In this document: one piece after another, positions 47,852 to 57,487 of the stretch
Position numbering within the stretch: position 1 is the stretch's first letter
Layout: every line of letters begins with the position of its first letter
Assembly: GCA_040219575.1 (NCBI GenBank)
Contig: JAVJSD010000063.1
Span: 62,001 to 126,000, forward strand
Origin: JAVJSD01 sp040219575
Lineage (GTDB): Bacteria > Planctomycetota > Planctomycetia > Pirellulales > Pirellulaceae
DNA: 64,000 bases
Direction of reading: 5' to 3'
Program-made: the position numbers and the translations under genes
The notes under the pieces: model-generated
Databases searched by the model: none
Told to the model about the DNA's origin: nothing
Seen by the model: the letters and a program-made list of their open reading frames with translations, nothing else

Positions 47852-49317
47852 GATCGAGAGGGGAATGCGAAGAGGGCGAATTGAATGGCGGCCTTGGCGC
47901 CGCCGGCCGGCACAACGATTGTCCGCTCGCCCTGCAACTGCTCGCGATTGTCGATCAGGGAATCGCGCAAACGCATGGCCAGCGTCTGAGTCTCCTGCAC
48001 ATCGCGCCAAGCGGCGCCGGTGCGCGACAGTTGATAGAAGACCCAATCGGGGCTGGCGGGCAACACGCGCGGGACGCGCTCCACCGGCAGCAGCTGCAGT
48101 CCCTCGGCCCGTTGCTGGAACAGAATCTCCACTTCGCGGCTGCTCCCCAGTTTCCAGTCCAAGTGACCCGCCGAAAGCAACGAATGGATCTCGTCTTTCG
48201 TCAAGTCTCCCTTTTTCACGCCGATATACCAACTCCAATTCGCGTTGAACCACTTGGGTTCGAGCGTGACCTGCATTCCGAGCCCGACTCCCACGAAGTA
48301 GCGTTGCTCGTATTCGTAGTCGCGCACCGAGTTGAGCAGTTCTTCGAGCCGCAGTCGAAGAACGCGGAAAATGCGCGCCAGATCGTCATGATCGTACGGG
48401 GGAACCTCCTGCACGAGGTGATTGGGCGCGAAGATCGACAACTGCCCCACCAGCCGGCAAAGTTCGGTGTAGGCCGTCAGCGGATGCACGCCGCTTTGCG
48501 AGAAGGCCAGCACTCCCAATACGGCGTATGCCGCGCTGAGCTGCGTGAGCATCAGGATGCGGTCCGCGTCGCCCGGCTCATGCGTCTCCAAACCGATGCC
48601 CCGATTGCTGATCTGCTGCGCCAGCACCTCAATCTTTTGGCCGATGACGTCGTACACGGCCCGAACGGTGTCGCGCCCCAACCCGGGCCACGCCTCGATC
48701 GAGAGCACCGGCGGAAAATAGTTGTCGTCAAGACGGGGACGGGCTTCGGCGGCGCTGGCCCGCTTCACTTGGGCGATCGGCAGAACCTCGTATCCGGAAG
48801 CATCCTGGTGCGACAGCAACAGTTTGATGTTCAAGCGGCGGAAGCGGATCTCCTGTTCATTTCCGCCGTCGTTCTCATCGGGAATCGACTGCTCCACCCC
48901 CAGAAAGCGGACTGCGGCGCCGCCCGGTTCCGAGCTGACGTTCTCTCGTCCGGGCAACAATTTGGGCACCGCCAGAAAGATGCGCAGGACATCCTCCGAC
49001 TCGCTCCCCTCCGCTTCCGCCGTCGACGAGTGCTGCCTTTGGGAAAATGCGGCCTTCAGGTCGACTCGGCCAAGTTCCTCTCCCGAGGCGAGCGAGACGA
49101 TGGTGCCGTCGCGCATGCGCGCCTTGAGCGAATTCACCTGAAACGTGTGATTGGCCAACGCTTCGGTGCTGAACTCGACTTCTTTCAGCCCATAGTGGAA
49201 GGGGTGGTCCCACTGCTGGGAGGTGGAAATCAGGTCGCCCCAGTAGCGTTCCGCCGCCTGAAAATGCTGAGGCCGCAGGAACAGCCCCTCATGCCAGTAG
49301 ACGGGAGGATTGCGCAT
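47848..49317 (-). CDS. tssK: TssK type VI secretion baseplate protein
   Basis: 489 residues. The N-terminus VYWHEGLFLRPQHFQ is the hallmark of TssK (ImpJ/VasE), followed by the shoulder domain and the FPPVLSIEAWPGLGRDTVRAVYD and GVHPLTAYTELCRLVGQLSIF segments typical of the family. TssK links the baseplate to the TssL-TssM membrane complex. It is the first gene of the minus-strand group tssK-tssL-tssM. The sheath, tube, ClpV and spike (VgrG) genes are not in this window. Confidence 0.92.
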   Translation of the reverse strand: MRNPPVYWHEGLFLRPQHFQAAERYWGDLISTSQQWDHPFHYGLKEVEFSTEALANHTFQVNSLKARMRDGTIVSLASGEELGRVDLKAAFSQRQHSSTAEAEGSESEDVLRIFLAVPKLLPGRENVSSEPGGAAVRFLGVEQSIPDENDGGNEQEIRFRRLNIKLLLSHQDASGYEVLPIAQVKRASAAEARPRLDDNYFPPVLSIEAWPGLGRDTVRAVYDVIGQKIEVLAQQISNRGIGLETHEPGDADRILMLTQLSAAYAVLGVLAFSQSGVHPLTAYTELCRLVGQLSIFAPNHLVQEVPPYDHDDLARIFRVLRLRLEELLNSVRDYEYEQRYFVGVGLGMQVTLEPKWFNANWSWYIGVKKGDLTKDEIHSLLSAGHLDWKLGSSREVEILFQQRAEGLQLLPVERVPRVLPASPDWVFYQLSRTGAAWRDVQETQTLAMRLRDSLIDNREQLQGERTIVVPAGGAKAAIQFALFAFPSRS

Positions 49318-49520
49318 ATTTCGTTAGCTTCACACGGTTTGCGGCAAGACGTGAGGCCGTATCCTAGCATTCGTGCAAAAATCCGTAAACCAAGACCACC
49401 TGCAACTGGACGGATGCGACCGTTAAACCCGATACAATCGTCAAGCTTTCCCCTGTATGCGCATTTTTCAACTTGCCGCCTGGCGGCAATCCCCAACGAC
49501 ACGACCGGAAAAGAGCCTCC

Positions 49521-51458
49521 GTGCGTCCTGCGAATTGGGCGATCCTCTGGTTCCTCAGTATCGCTCTCGTGACATTCAACGTGAGCAGGTCTGGCGTTGC
49601 GCAATCACCCGCCCACCTCGACGAGGGACCGGCAGCGCCGATTGTTCGGCCAGAGGAGGTGACGGCTGGCGGACGGACGCCGCCTGAACGACGCATGGCC
49701 GAAGTCGAAGAAGCCTCAGGACGCTCCCAGGAAGCACCACTTCGCGGCGCGACGTCGCCAATGCAGCGACGCACTCTGCTGCCCATGTTTCAGGCGCTGG
49801 GCTTTCGACGGAACGTCTCCCAAGAACCCAGGCGGTCGCCAGCGCAGGCGCACGGCGAGCCGCTGGACAAACAGGACGAACTTTCGACCAATCACAGCAG
49901 TCGCCGAACCTTTCAGAATCCGCAGACGTCGCCAACCACCACCACTCCCCCGACCACCATTCCCCCGACAGCGACGCCCTCGGAGAGACTTTCAACGGAC
50001 GAAGACCGCGCAACCGCGTTCCGATCGGATGCGCTGCCTGGCCCCGCGATCGACGCGGCGGCGAGTCCGTCGGCTCCGTCAGCATCCTGGGAGGGACCTT
50101 CCGGTGGTCTGGCGAGGCAAGTTTTTCACTGGGTGAAGGATCAAACGCACCGCGAGTCGGAGATGCCGACGGCGGCCGGAATCGAGCCGGAGCCGATTTC
50201 AAGTCGCCGCGCCGCCGATGTGGTTGGTGGTGTCGACGACCTTCCCTCACACACGACACGCGCCGCCTTGCTGGAACCCGCCGAAGGGGGCACGAAGGGC
50301 GCAACCGAACCCGCGCGGCTTCCCCTGCCTGCCGGTGAGCAACCGCCGGCAGAACACCTGCCCGCGTTGTCTCCCGCGCAGCCGGGCGATGAATTCATCG
50401 GCCCCGCACTCGACTTTCCGCCCACCTGGGACGTGGTGCAGGAGCAGGCGCCCGGCTCGACGGTCGAATCGATTCCGCCGCCGGATGGGCGTCTGGCCGT
50501 CGAGCCCATTTTTGATGAGTTTCTTAGCTCGCAACTCAGCCAGGGCCCCACACCGCAGCCAGGCATCTGGGAGCAGATGATCGCCAGACTTCGCCGTCGC
50601 CGCGCCAGCGGAGGCGGCGTCGGCCGTGATTATCTGCCCTTCGCCCTGGTGGCCATTCCGGCCGCTCAACCGGCAAGCAGCGTCCGCTTTCGTTTCGACG
50701 CCGTCTACGGTCTGACGCTTCCCGATCGAGCCGAGATCTTCTGGGCTCGCCCGAGCAATCTGACCGGAGGAACCGGGCCGGCGGCGCCGGAGACCTCGGT
50801 GAAGTATCAGGACCTGGTGTTCGTCTCCGAGATCGGCGGTTCGAAGTTCTCCGTGACGACCGAGTTGCCGATTCGCATGCTCGACCCGACGGTGAACCTG
50901 AACACGTCCGGCTTCGGCGACATGAACATCATCACGAAGACCGTGCTCAAGGACGGCGAGAGCATGATGCTGACGCAGTATTTTCGCATCAAGCCGCCGA
51001 CTGGTTCGTTTCTCAAAGGGCTGGGCAACGGGAACACGATTCTCGATCCCGGCGTGCTGCTGCGTCACAAGTTGTCGGACGACGCCTACTTTCACGCCCG
51101 CATGTCGTACGCCTTTCCGCTGGGCGGCTTTCCTTCGCAACAAGGGCAGGTGCTGCATTACCAGGCGGGCGTCAACGGCATCCTCTACGACTCCGACACG
51201 TTCGCCGTCATTCCCTCGCTGGAGTTTTCCGGCATGACGTTCTTCGATGGACAGCAGGCGGAGTTCAACGGGACGACCGTCGAGGCGATCGACGTCGATA
51301 CGGTCGGCGTGTTTCACATCTTTCCCGGCGTGCGGTTCGTGGCCGAGACCGGCGGCGACATGGGCGTGTTTGAACTGGGATTCGGCGCGGGAGTTGATAT
51401 GGGATCGGAAGGCTGGTATGAGAACATGACGCGGATGATCTTGCGCTGGTCGCGTTAA
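49521..51458 (+). CDS. Outer-membrane beta-barrel protein with long disordered N-terminus
   Basis: 645 residues from a GTG at 49521, chosen because GGAAAAGAG lies upstream and a signal peptide follows directly (ANWAILWFLSIALVTFNVSRSGVAQS). Residues ~30-390 are Pro/Ser/Thr/Glu-rich low complexity (a TTTTPPTTIPPTATP stretch). The C-terminal ~250 residues have alternating strands ending GVFELGFGAGVDMGSEGWYENMTRMILRWSR, typical of an outer-membrane barrel of the MetA-phenol or transporter-like class. It is divergent from the TssK operon and 30 bases upstream of the PAAR gene, so it may be an envelope partner of this secretion-like locus. Confidence 0.72.
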   Translation: MRPANWAILWFLSIALVTFNVSRSGVAQSPAHLDEGPAAPIVRPEEVTAGGRTPPERRMAEVEEASGRSQEAPLRGATSPMQRRTLLPMFQALGFRRNVSQEPRRSPAQAHGEPLDKQDELSTNHSSRRTFQNPQTSPTTTTPPTTIPPTATPSERLSTDEDRATAFRSDALPGPAIDAAASPSAPSASWEGPSGGLARQVFHWVKDQTHRESEMPTAAGIEPEPISSRRAADVVGGVDDLPSHTTRAALLEPAEGGTKGATEPARLPLPAGEQPPAEHLPALSPAQPGDEFIGPALDFPPTWDVVQEQAPGSTVESIPPPDGRLAVEPIFDEFLSSQLSQGPTPQPGIWEQMIARLRRRRASGGGVGRDYLPFALVAIPAAQPASSVRFRFDAVYGLTLPDRAEIFWARPSNLTGGTGPAAPETSVKYQDLVFVSEIGGSKFSVTTELPIRMLDPTVNLNTSGFGDMNIITKTVLKDGESMMLTQYFRIKPPTGSFLKGLGNGNTILDPGVLLRHKLSDDAYFHARMSYAFPLGGFPSQQGQVLHYQAGVNGILYDSDTFAVIPSLEFSGMTFFDGQQAEFNGTTVEAIDVDTVGVFHIFPGVRFVAETGGDMGVFELGFGAGVDMGSEGWYENMTRMILRWSR

Positions 51459-51488
51459 CTCCGCCGCCGTGTTCCGAGGAGAGACTAG

Positions 51489-51782
51489 ATGCCCGGTCCA
51501 GCTGCGTTTGTAGGGGGTTTGACGGTCACCGGCGACGCCATCACCGGCCCGGGCGCGCCGACCGTGTTGATCTGTTCCATGCCGGCTTCCTGCGTGGGTG
51601 ATTTGGTGAGCGGTTCGGCCTGCGTCGGCGCGATCACGATGGGAAGCGAGACGGTCATCATCGAGGGCCGCCCCGCCGCCACGGTCACCAGCGAGGTCAC
51701 TGGCGCCAACCCCGAGACGGGCGTGCCGGTAACCACCGCCGTCGCTCCACCCGGCGCTCCCACGGTGATCATCGGCAGCTAG
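51489..51782 (+). CDS. PAAR-domain spike-tip protein
   Basis: 97 residues consisting of a single PAAR domain: MPGPAAFVGGLTVTGDAITGPGAPTVL at the start and a mid-domain ACVGAITMGSETVIIEGRPAATVTSEV, with the Pro-Gly and Gly-rich turns of the repeat. PAAR proteins cap the VgrG spike of type VI systems and often carry effectors; no toxin extension is present here. It is co-oriented with the beta-barrel gene (30-base gap) and faces away from the TssK-TssL-TssM genes. Its presence supports a secretion role for the locus. Confidence 0.88.
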   Translation: MPGPAAFVGGLTVTGDAITGPGAPTVLICSMPASCVGDLVSGSACVGAITMGSETVIIEGRPAATVTSEVTGANPETGVPVTTAVAPPGAPTVIIGS

Positions 51783-51797
51783 CCCGGATGCCGAGAG

Positions 51798-51865
51798 CCG
51801 TAGCGGAAGTCGCCAGACTTCCGAGACTTCGCTCAAATTCGGAAGTCTGGCGACTTCCGCTACGG
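51798..51865. terminator. 27-bp perfect inverted repeat after the PAAR gene
   Basis: The arms at 51798-51824 and 51839-51865 are exact reverse complements, with a 14-base loop. A short TTTT follows (51867-51870), so it can act as a terminator. The arms contain GGAAGTC-GCCA-GACTTCC, the core of the 72-nt dispersed repeat (copies at 7318 and 15381), so it is a shorter member of that family. Confidence 0.75.
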
Positions 51866-52062
51866 GTTTTCCCGCTGATGCCAGGCGTGTTGTGTTTTTA
51901 CGTCAAAAGTCCTCGGACGGGACGCATCATCCCTTGTGCCGACGGCGGCTCTTGCCTCGGGAAATCTGGCGGTTAAGGTGGTCTTACAACGGTGATTGAT
52001 CGAGCCTCCCGAAGCCGATCCCTCCACTCCGCTCCGCTCCTTTCCTACCTCACGAGGCGCCC

Positions 52063-55050
52063 ATGTCCCGCCGATTGGCTCTGTCGCTGTTTGCCATCGC
52101 CGTTCTGCTGCCGATTCGATTCGCGACAGCTCAGGAGAGTCCCACGATTGTGGTGGCGGAGGGCGAGCAATTCCAGGTGCAGGGCAAGCCCGAAGACAAC
52201 GGTTGGACCCCGACGCATCAGGATCAAAGTTACGGCAGTCACACCTACGGCGGCATGTGGATGTCGCAGGGCGGCTGCCTTGGCGCGCCAGCCGACAGCG
52301 AGGGTTCGCTCGCCGTGCAAGCCGTCACGATTCCCGCAGCCGGCAAGTACCGCGTGTGGAGCAAGTATCAAGCCCCGCCGTTCTTCAATTACCTGCACAA
52401 GATCGAAATCGTGCAGAAGGGGAAGACGGTCTTCTCACACACTTACGGCAAGAGCGGCACCGACCGGTTGTGGAGTTTCAGCGGCCAGAGCGACGAACTG
52501 TGGTGGCCGTGGGGCATCGACCACGATTCGGCCGAAGCGCCGAAGACGACCGCCACGTTGACTGCGGGGCCCGCCGAAATCCGTCTGCTGACGGTGAAGA
52601 ACGCCCAGCCCGCCGCCGATCGCTACGTCGATTTCGTGCTGTTGACCACGAATCTGGAGGACAGTTACGAGGGGTTCAAACCGTATCGCGTCGGTTCACC
52701 GTTCAGCTTCGAGGCGTTGGCCGCCACGAAACTCTATTTGCGATTTCAGAATCGCGCCGCCGAACCGGCTCAACTCGACGTCCGCCGCGCCGGCCACTTC
52801 CAGCCGAATTACGGCAGCGCCACGGAGAAGTTTCCCGCTGAAGGCGTCGCGCCCGGCAAGTGGAGCCCGTGGGTGAACATCGGCCCCTTCTGCCGTCTCG
52901 TGCACGACGAGGGTCTGTGGCTGACGCTCCCCGGCGCAACCCAGTTCGAAGTGCAAATCGCCCGCGACGCGGCGGGAAAAGATCTCGTCGGCGACATGAA
53001 GCTCGCCAGCGGCGAGGCGATCGTCGTGCCGATCGACGTCACCTGGAACAAGAATGCTGTCGTGCAAAGCAGTCAGCAACATGCCCGCGACCTCATCGCC
53101 GCCAGCAAGAAATGGCGCAAGGCCGGCGGCGGCAAGAAGCCGAAGCATGTTCTGTTCTACGGCGCCTTTCGGGGCGCGGGCGACTGGATCGACGACCTGA
53201 AAAACGCCTTGGGCTACAACACGCAATTGCCCGAGCGGTTTCCCGGATCGCAGTGGGACGGCCTGCACGGCCACTTGCCAAACGCCGCCAAGATCGAGGC
53301 CTTCGCCGAGTCGTATGGCGATACGTCGAAACTGGTGTTCGTCAGCTTCGGCGACGAAATCCGCCTGGGGCGCATCAAGTTCGACGATCCGGCCAACGTG
53401 GAAAAGTTCCGCAAATGGCTAAAGGCCAAAGGCGTCGAGAAAGATGAGTTGGGCGTTGCACCGGAGCAGGCGCAGCTCACCATCGACGGCGATCCTCGGC
53501 TGGTGTGGTACTCGAATCTGTTCAACGAAGAAGAACGATTCGCCGACTTCCGCGCCCGCACGCAACTCGTGCAGCGGAAACTCGGCAAGCATGTGCTGTC
53601 GGGCGCCAACTACTCGCCGCACCATCTGGCGTTGTACTACGGCCCCGTCTTCCAGTGGGTCGACATCTTCAAACACGGCGGCATGAGCATGCACTGGGCC
53701 GAGGATTACATCTTCAGCGTGCCCGAGGCCCCGCAAATTATCTCCTGGCAATTCGCCGAGATGCGTTGCGGCGTGAAGTACCGCGGCCAGCCGATCCATT
53801 TCTACGTGATGCCGCACGCCCCCGGGCAGAAGCCCGGCTTCCTGCGCCGCAACCTGCTGACAGCGGTCGGCTACGGCGCCCGACACATCGACAACTTCTG
53901 GGTCGGTCCGGAAGAGAACTTCACGGAAAACTACGTGAGTTGGAATTATCCCGAAACGTTTCGCGCGTTGAGCGAGGCGATCTACGACACGTCGGAAGCG
54001 GAGAAACTGCTCGACGGCGGAAAGCTGCGGGCCAATCGCGTGGCCGTCGTGATCGGCAAGGCGACCGACTTCAACGAGTCGCGGTTGATGGTCGACAAGT
54101 CGCAGGATCCGCTCGCCCGACGCTGCAAGAACGCGCCGGAGCAATTGAACCAGATACTGTGCCGCAAGGATCAGCAGATGCTGTACCTGGCGCTGCTGCA
54201 CGCGCAGCACGGCGTCGATCTGATCACGGAAGACGACATCGTCGAGCGGAACGAACTGCGCAAGTACGACGCGGTCTACTTCGCCGGCGAGTGGATCGAC
54301 AGCCGGGCCGTTGAAAAGTTCGACGCCTGGGTGAAGGCCGGCGGAGTGCTCTACGCGACGGCGGGTCTGGGCCATCTCGATCAATTCAACCAGGAGCACG
54401 CGGCGATGCTTTCGCTGCTGGGACTGAAGAGCGCCAAGCTGACCAAAAACGCCGTGGTGATTCGCACGCTGCTGGAGTTGCCGCTGCTGGAGCCGATCGA
54501 CACGATCACCCTCGGCGAGAGCAAGATTCCCGCCGTCGGCATGCGACAGTCGCTGACGCCCGATTCCGCCCAGGTGCTGGGCACGTGGAGCGACGGCAGT
54601 CCGGCGGTCACCGTTCGCGAGCACGGCAAGGGGAAGGCGTTCGCCGTCGGCACGTTGGCCGGCAACACGTACATGAAAACGGCGCTCAAGCAGCAACCCT
54701 GGCCCCGAGGCGGCGAGCGACACATCTACAATCCCACCGAGTTCGATCCGGCGGCGACGAAGCTCGTGCGGTTGGGCGTCGAAGCCTCACGGGCGAAGCC
54801 CACGGCCACGACAAGCGAGCCGCTGGTGGAGACGATCGTCACCGATCATCCGCTAGGCACGCTCGTCACACTGGTGAACTGGACGAACGCGCCGATCGAC
54901 GAGTTGGCCGTTTCTCTAAGGCTTCCCTTTTCGCCGAAAGCGGCCCGCAGCGTGGCCGGGCAGAAGAACCTGGCCGCTACGGCCGACAAGGGCGTCGTCA
55001 CCTTCAAAACGCCTTTGACGGATGCGGACTACATCCTGCTGTTGAAGTAG
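52063..55050 (+). CDS. Exported GH42-like glycoside hydrolase homologue
   Basis: 995 residues. After a signal peptide (about 1-24) a beta-sandwich region (~25-330) precedes a TIM-barrel-like domain (~335-690) with KHGGMSMHWAEDYIF and NFWVGPEENFTENY. The GH42 trimerisation (glutamine-amidotransferase-like) domain follows (RANRVAVVIGKATDFNESR...DLITEDDIVERNELRKYDAVYFAGEWIDSRAVEKFDAWVKAGGVLYATAGLG). A C-terminal beta domain ends VSLRLPFSPKAARSV. The family hydrolyses beta-galactosides; the catalytic Glu pair cannot be assigned with certainty here, so the substrate is open. It is a lone gene. Confidence 0.72.
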   Translation: MSRRLALSLFAIAVLLPIRFATAQESPTIVVAEGEQFQVQGKPEDNGWTPTHQDQSYGSHTYGGMWMSQGGCLGAPADSEGSLAVQAVTIPAAGKYRVWSKYQAPPFFNYLHKIEIVQKGKTVFSHTYGKSGTDRLWSFSGQSDELWWPWGIDHDSAEAPKTTATLTAGPAEIRLLTVKNAQPAADRYVDFVLLTTNLEDSYEGFKPYRVGSPFSFEALAATKLYLRFQNRAAEPAQLDVRRAGHFQPNYGSATEKFPAEGVAPGKWSPWVNIGPFCRLVHDEGLWLTLPGATQFEVQIARDAAGKDLVGDMKLASGEAIVVPIDVTWNKNAVVQSSQQHARDLIAASKKWRKAGGGKKPKHVLFYGAFRGAGDWIDDLKNALGYNTQLPERFPGSQWDGLHGHLPNAAKIEAFAESYGDTSKLVFVSFGDEIRLGRIKFDDPANVEKFRKWLKAKGVEKDELGVAPEQAQLTIDGDPRLVWYSNLFNEEERFADFRARTQLVQRKLGKHVLSGANYSPHHLALYYGPVFQWVDIFKHGGMSMHWAEDYIFSVPEAPQIISWQFAEMRCGVKYRGQPIHFYVMPHAPGQKPGFLRRNLLTAVGYGARHIDNFWVGPEENFTENYVSWNYPETFRALSEAIYDTSEAEKLLDGGKLRANRVAVVIGKATDFNESRLMVDKSQDPLARRCKNAPEQLNQILCRKDQQMLYLALLHAQHGVDLITEDDIVERNELRKYDAVYFAGEWIDSRAVEKFDAWVKAGGVLYATAGLGHLDQFNQEHAAMLSLLGLKSAKLTKNAVVIRTLLELPLLEPIDTITLGESKIPAVGMRQSLTPDSAQVLGTWSDGSPAVTVREHGKGKAFAVGTLAGNTYMKTALKQQPWPRGGERHIYNPTEFDPAATKLVRLGVEASRAKPTATTSEPLVETIVTDHPLGTLVTLVNWTNAPIDELAVSLRLPFSPKAARSVAGQKNLAATADKGVVTFKTPLTDADYILLLK

Positions 55051-55087
55051 TGCGAGCGAAACCGCGACGACGCTTGAACCAAGAGGT

Positions 55088-55123
55088 CGCCCGAGGGCGA
55101 GTGCCGTCGCTCACCCTCGGGCG
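55088..55123. terminator. Bidirectional terminator-like hairpin
   Basis: CGCCCGAGGG (55088-55097) pairs with CCCTCGGGCG (55114-55123), with an inner GAG/CTC extension and one mismatch. It sits between two convergent genes (plus-strand stop 55050, minus-strand stop 55140), where a shared terminator is expected. There is no T-run. Confidence 0.55.
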
Positions 55124-55139
55124 GCGATCGACGCACCGG

Positions 55140-55535
55140 CTAGAAAGACATCAGGTCTTCGTGAGTATGTCCGTAGGGCGTCTTGACGATGGGCGCATCC
55201 CACGTCGTCGATTCGGCCTGTTCATCGTAGATTCCCGCCCAGAACGCCACGCGGAACTGAGGTAGAGGGTGGGCATTGCCCGAGGGGCAGTCCTGCAACG
55301 TCCCGATAAACTCCATTCCCCCTCCGTTTTCGAGTTCCGTGGCGCTCACGGGAGGCGTATTGGGGATCGACCCCGACATTTCATAGACCTTTGCCATGAC
55401 GTAGTCGGGCGGTTCGTTGTTGTCCATCCGCTCGGCCGAGCACTCGACATAGACCTCTCCCGTCGTGCCGCCGTCGGCGACGTCGACAACCTGGCCGTTG
55501 AAGGGGCGGGTTACGATGACATACACGTTGGGCAT
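55140..55535 (-). CDS. Hypothetical protein co-transcribed with a kinase
   Basis: 131 residues with no signal peptide or membrane helix. It begins MPNVYVIVTRPFNGQVVDVADG and contains a hydrophobic-polar alternation typical of a small beta domain. The ending TPYGHTHEDLMSF is polar. No family is recognised. It starts three bases after the upstream transmembrane kinase gene, so the pair is an operon, and it may be a target or regulator of that kinase (inference). Confidence 0.65.
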   Translation of the reverse strand: MPNVYVIVTRPFNGQVVDVADGGTTGEVYVECSAERMDNNEPPDYVMAKVYEMSGSIPNTPPVSATELENGGGMEFIGTLQDCPSGNAHPLPQFRVAFWAGIYDEQAESTTWDAPIVKTPYGHTHEDLMSF

Positions 55536-55538
55536 GGT

Positions 55539-57350
55539 TTACTCCACGGCTGCAAGTTCAATGGTGGCGTTACGCAATACAATCTGACCAGTTCTGACAA
55601 GGAACCCGAAGTCCCCGGCGTAGTCGTCGCCGGTCACGAGCAAATTGACCTCTCTGGAGGTCATCCTGTCGAGCCGTTGACCGTCGAGAATCACTTCACG
55701 CAGTCCCCGCTCGTCGACACTCAACTCCAGGGTGTGGGGGGCCTGGGGATCGAAATTATCGGGTAGACGCTGGCTCGCGACCCCCTCGTCGATGACGCCA
55801 TCGGTGACCACGTCGCGATCCAGATAGTATCCTCCCTGCGGGTCGTTGGGACCGCTCGAACCGCGGCGCACAAGGTAGATCACCTGATAACGCCGACTCG
55901 CCGCTCCGTCGTGATGGTACTCATGGGCGCCGAAGAATACGCCCCCGATGAACGGCCAGCGGGACGGCGTGCACGTCAAGTCGGTGCGGATCGTATAGCC
56001 GGGTAGATGCTCCGTAGTACCTCCGACCGCCAGCATGGTTCTGTCGCCTACCGGCGAGTCGATCGTGAGTTCTTGCCGCGAAGCATCAAGGTTCCAGGTC
56101 GAATCGGGGGCGCGGCTCAAGGGGATCGGGGCGGCGCGCAACACCTCATATCGCTGCCCAGGCAGCATCGGCCGTCCGTCCGTGCGAAAGCCATAGTCCA
56201 CCCGCGCGCGTTGCCCCGAGACGGCCAGGGCGGCGAACAATCCCGCCACCAGCATCAAGGCGACGGCGCCTCCCACCAGCACGGCCTGCCGCCGCCTGGC
56301 GGGCGTCTGCCGCCGCCGACGGGCCACTCTTTGCGTTCCGGTTCGACCGCGAACGACGGTAGCGTCGTGGGCGCCGCTCAAGCAGGCGTCGAGCGCGGCG
56401 GCCATCTCGGCGGCGGAGCGAAAGCGCTCGTCCGGGTTCGGACGCATCGCGGTTTCGATGCAATGCGCCAAGGCCGGGGGCGTTTCGGGAGGCAACGGCG
56501 CGGTCGCCCCGTCGCGAATTCGGCGAGCAATCTCCGACTCCTCGTCGCCTTCAAACGGCGGCCTGCCGACCACCAGGTGATACAACGTGGCGCCCAACGA
56601 GTAAATGTCGGTGCGCCCGTCAAGCGGCCGCATGTCGATTTGCTCGGGACTCATATACCGCAACGTCCCCCGACGAAACTCCGACGCCGTGGGACTGATG
56701 GCCCGCGCCAGGCCGAAATCGATCAAATACACCACGCCGTGATGATCGATCATGATGTTCGACGGTTTGATGTCGCGGTGCGTGTGGCCTTCTTGGTGCG
56801 CGTAGTCGAGCGCCTGCGCCAGATCGCGCCCCACACGGGCGGCGAAGCGGAAGCGATCGGCGAGCAACTCCTCCACGGCGCGGGAGTCGACCAACAGGTC
56901 GGAAACGCCGATCGTTGGATCATCGTGAATCTCATCGTCGCCCTCTCCCGCCGTCGATCCCACGCCGTTGATCGCGGCCGTGGTTTCACGGCCGAGCGTC
57001 GGATGCCGCGGCGGAGTTCCTCTCTCGAGCGTGGTGTTCTCGGCCCAGCGAATCGCCTCGCCCAGCGAGACGCCGCGGACAAGCTTCATCGTGAAGAACT
57101 GCCGCGACGCGTGCTCCGCCAGCGCGTGGATCGGCACGATATTCGGATGATCCAGCCCGGCGGCGAATTTCGCCTCATGCTGAAACAGCTTGAGCGCCTC
57201 CTCACCGTCGGCCATCCCCTCGGCCAACACCTTCAGCGCCACCGTCCGCCCCAGCGACGGTTGAAACGCCTCATATACTTCGCCCATGCCGCCGCGTCCT
57301 AGCAGGCGGCGAATCTCGAATTCGCCCAACTGATCGCCATGCTGCAACAT
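55539..57350 (-). CDS. Transmembrane Ser/Thr kinase with extracellular jelly-roll domain
   Basis: 603 residues. The kinase domain begins near residue 10: GRGGMG (18-23), VALK (Lys40), HRDIKPSN (191-198), DFGLAR (211-216) and MSPEQ. It has an unusual insert of about 60 residues (102-165) between the hinge and the helix before the catalytic loop. A basic stretch and one membrane helix (about 365-388) lead to an extracellular ~200-residue beta domain (YTIRTDLTC...FIGGVFFGAHEY...YQVIYLVRR...DYAGDFGFLVRTGQIVLRNATIEL) of concanavalin/DUF1080-like form that may sense a carbohydrate. It is followed by the 131-residue hypothetical gene. Confidence 0.85.
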   Translation of the reverse strand: MLQHGDQLGEFEIRRLLGRGGMGEVYEAFQPSLGRTVALKVLAEGMADGEEALKLFQHEAKFAAGLDHPNIVPIHALAEHASRQFFTMKLVRGVSLGEAIRWAENTTLERGTPPRHPTLGRETTAAINGVGSTAGEGDDEIHDDPTIGVSDLLVDSRAVEELLADRFRFAARVGRDLAQALDYAHQEGHTHRDIKPSNIMIDHHGVVYLIDFGLARAISPTASEFRRGTLRYMSPEQIDMRPLDGRTDIYSLGATLYHLVVGRPPFEGDEESEIARRIRDGATAPLPPETPPALAHCIETAMRPNPDERFRSAAEMAAALDACLSGAHDATVVRGRTGTQRVARRRRQTPARRRQAVLVGGAVALMLVAGLFAALAVSGQRARVDYGFRTDGRPMLPGQRYEVLRAAPIPLSRAPDSTWNLDASRQELTIDSPVGDRTMLAVGGTTEHLPGYTIRTDLTCTPSRWPFIGGVFFGAHEYHHDGAASRRYQVIYLVRRGSSGPNDPQGGYYLDRDVVTDGVIDEGVASQRLPDNFDPQAPHTLELSVDERGLREVILDGQRLDRMTSREVNLLVTGDDYAGDFGFLVRTGQIVLRNATIELAAVE

Positions 57351-57487
57351 CGGAATCGACCAAACTGAGGAGAGGAGAAACTGCCCTTGCTCTGCCGACT
57401 AGAATATACCCGAATTGGCGAGCAAATTGCTACCAATTTAGGGGGCGAAGACGGAAATGCCGTTGGTCGCCTGCTCTGCTGAAAGCG

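Noticed and set aside
49521..51458. Type VI effector or toxin next to PAAR
   Set aside because: The C-terminus is a beta-barrel and the N-terminus is low complexity; no toxin or immunity signature was seen.
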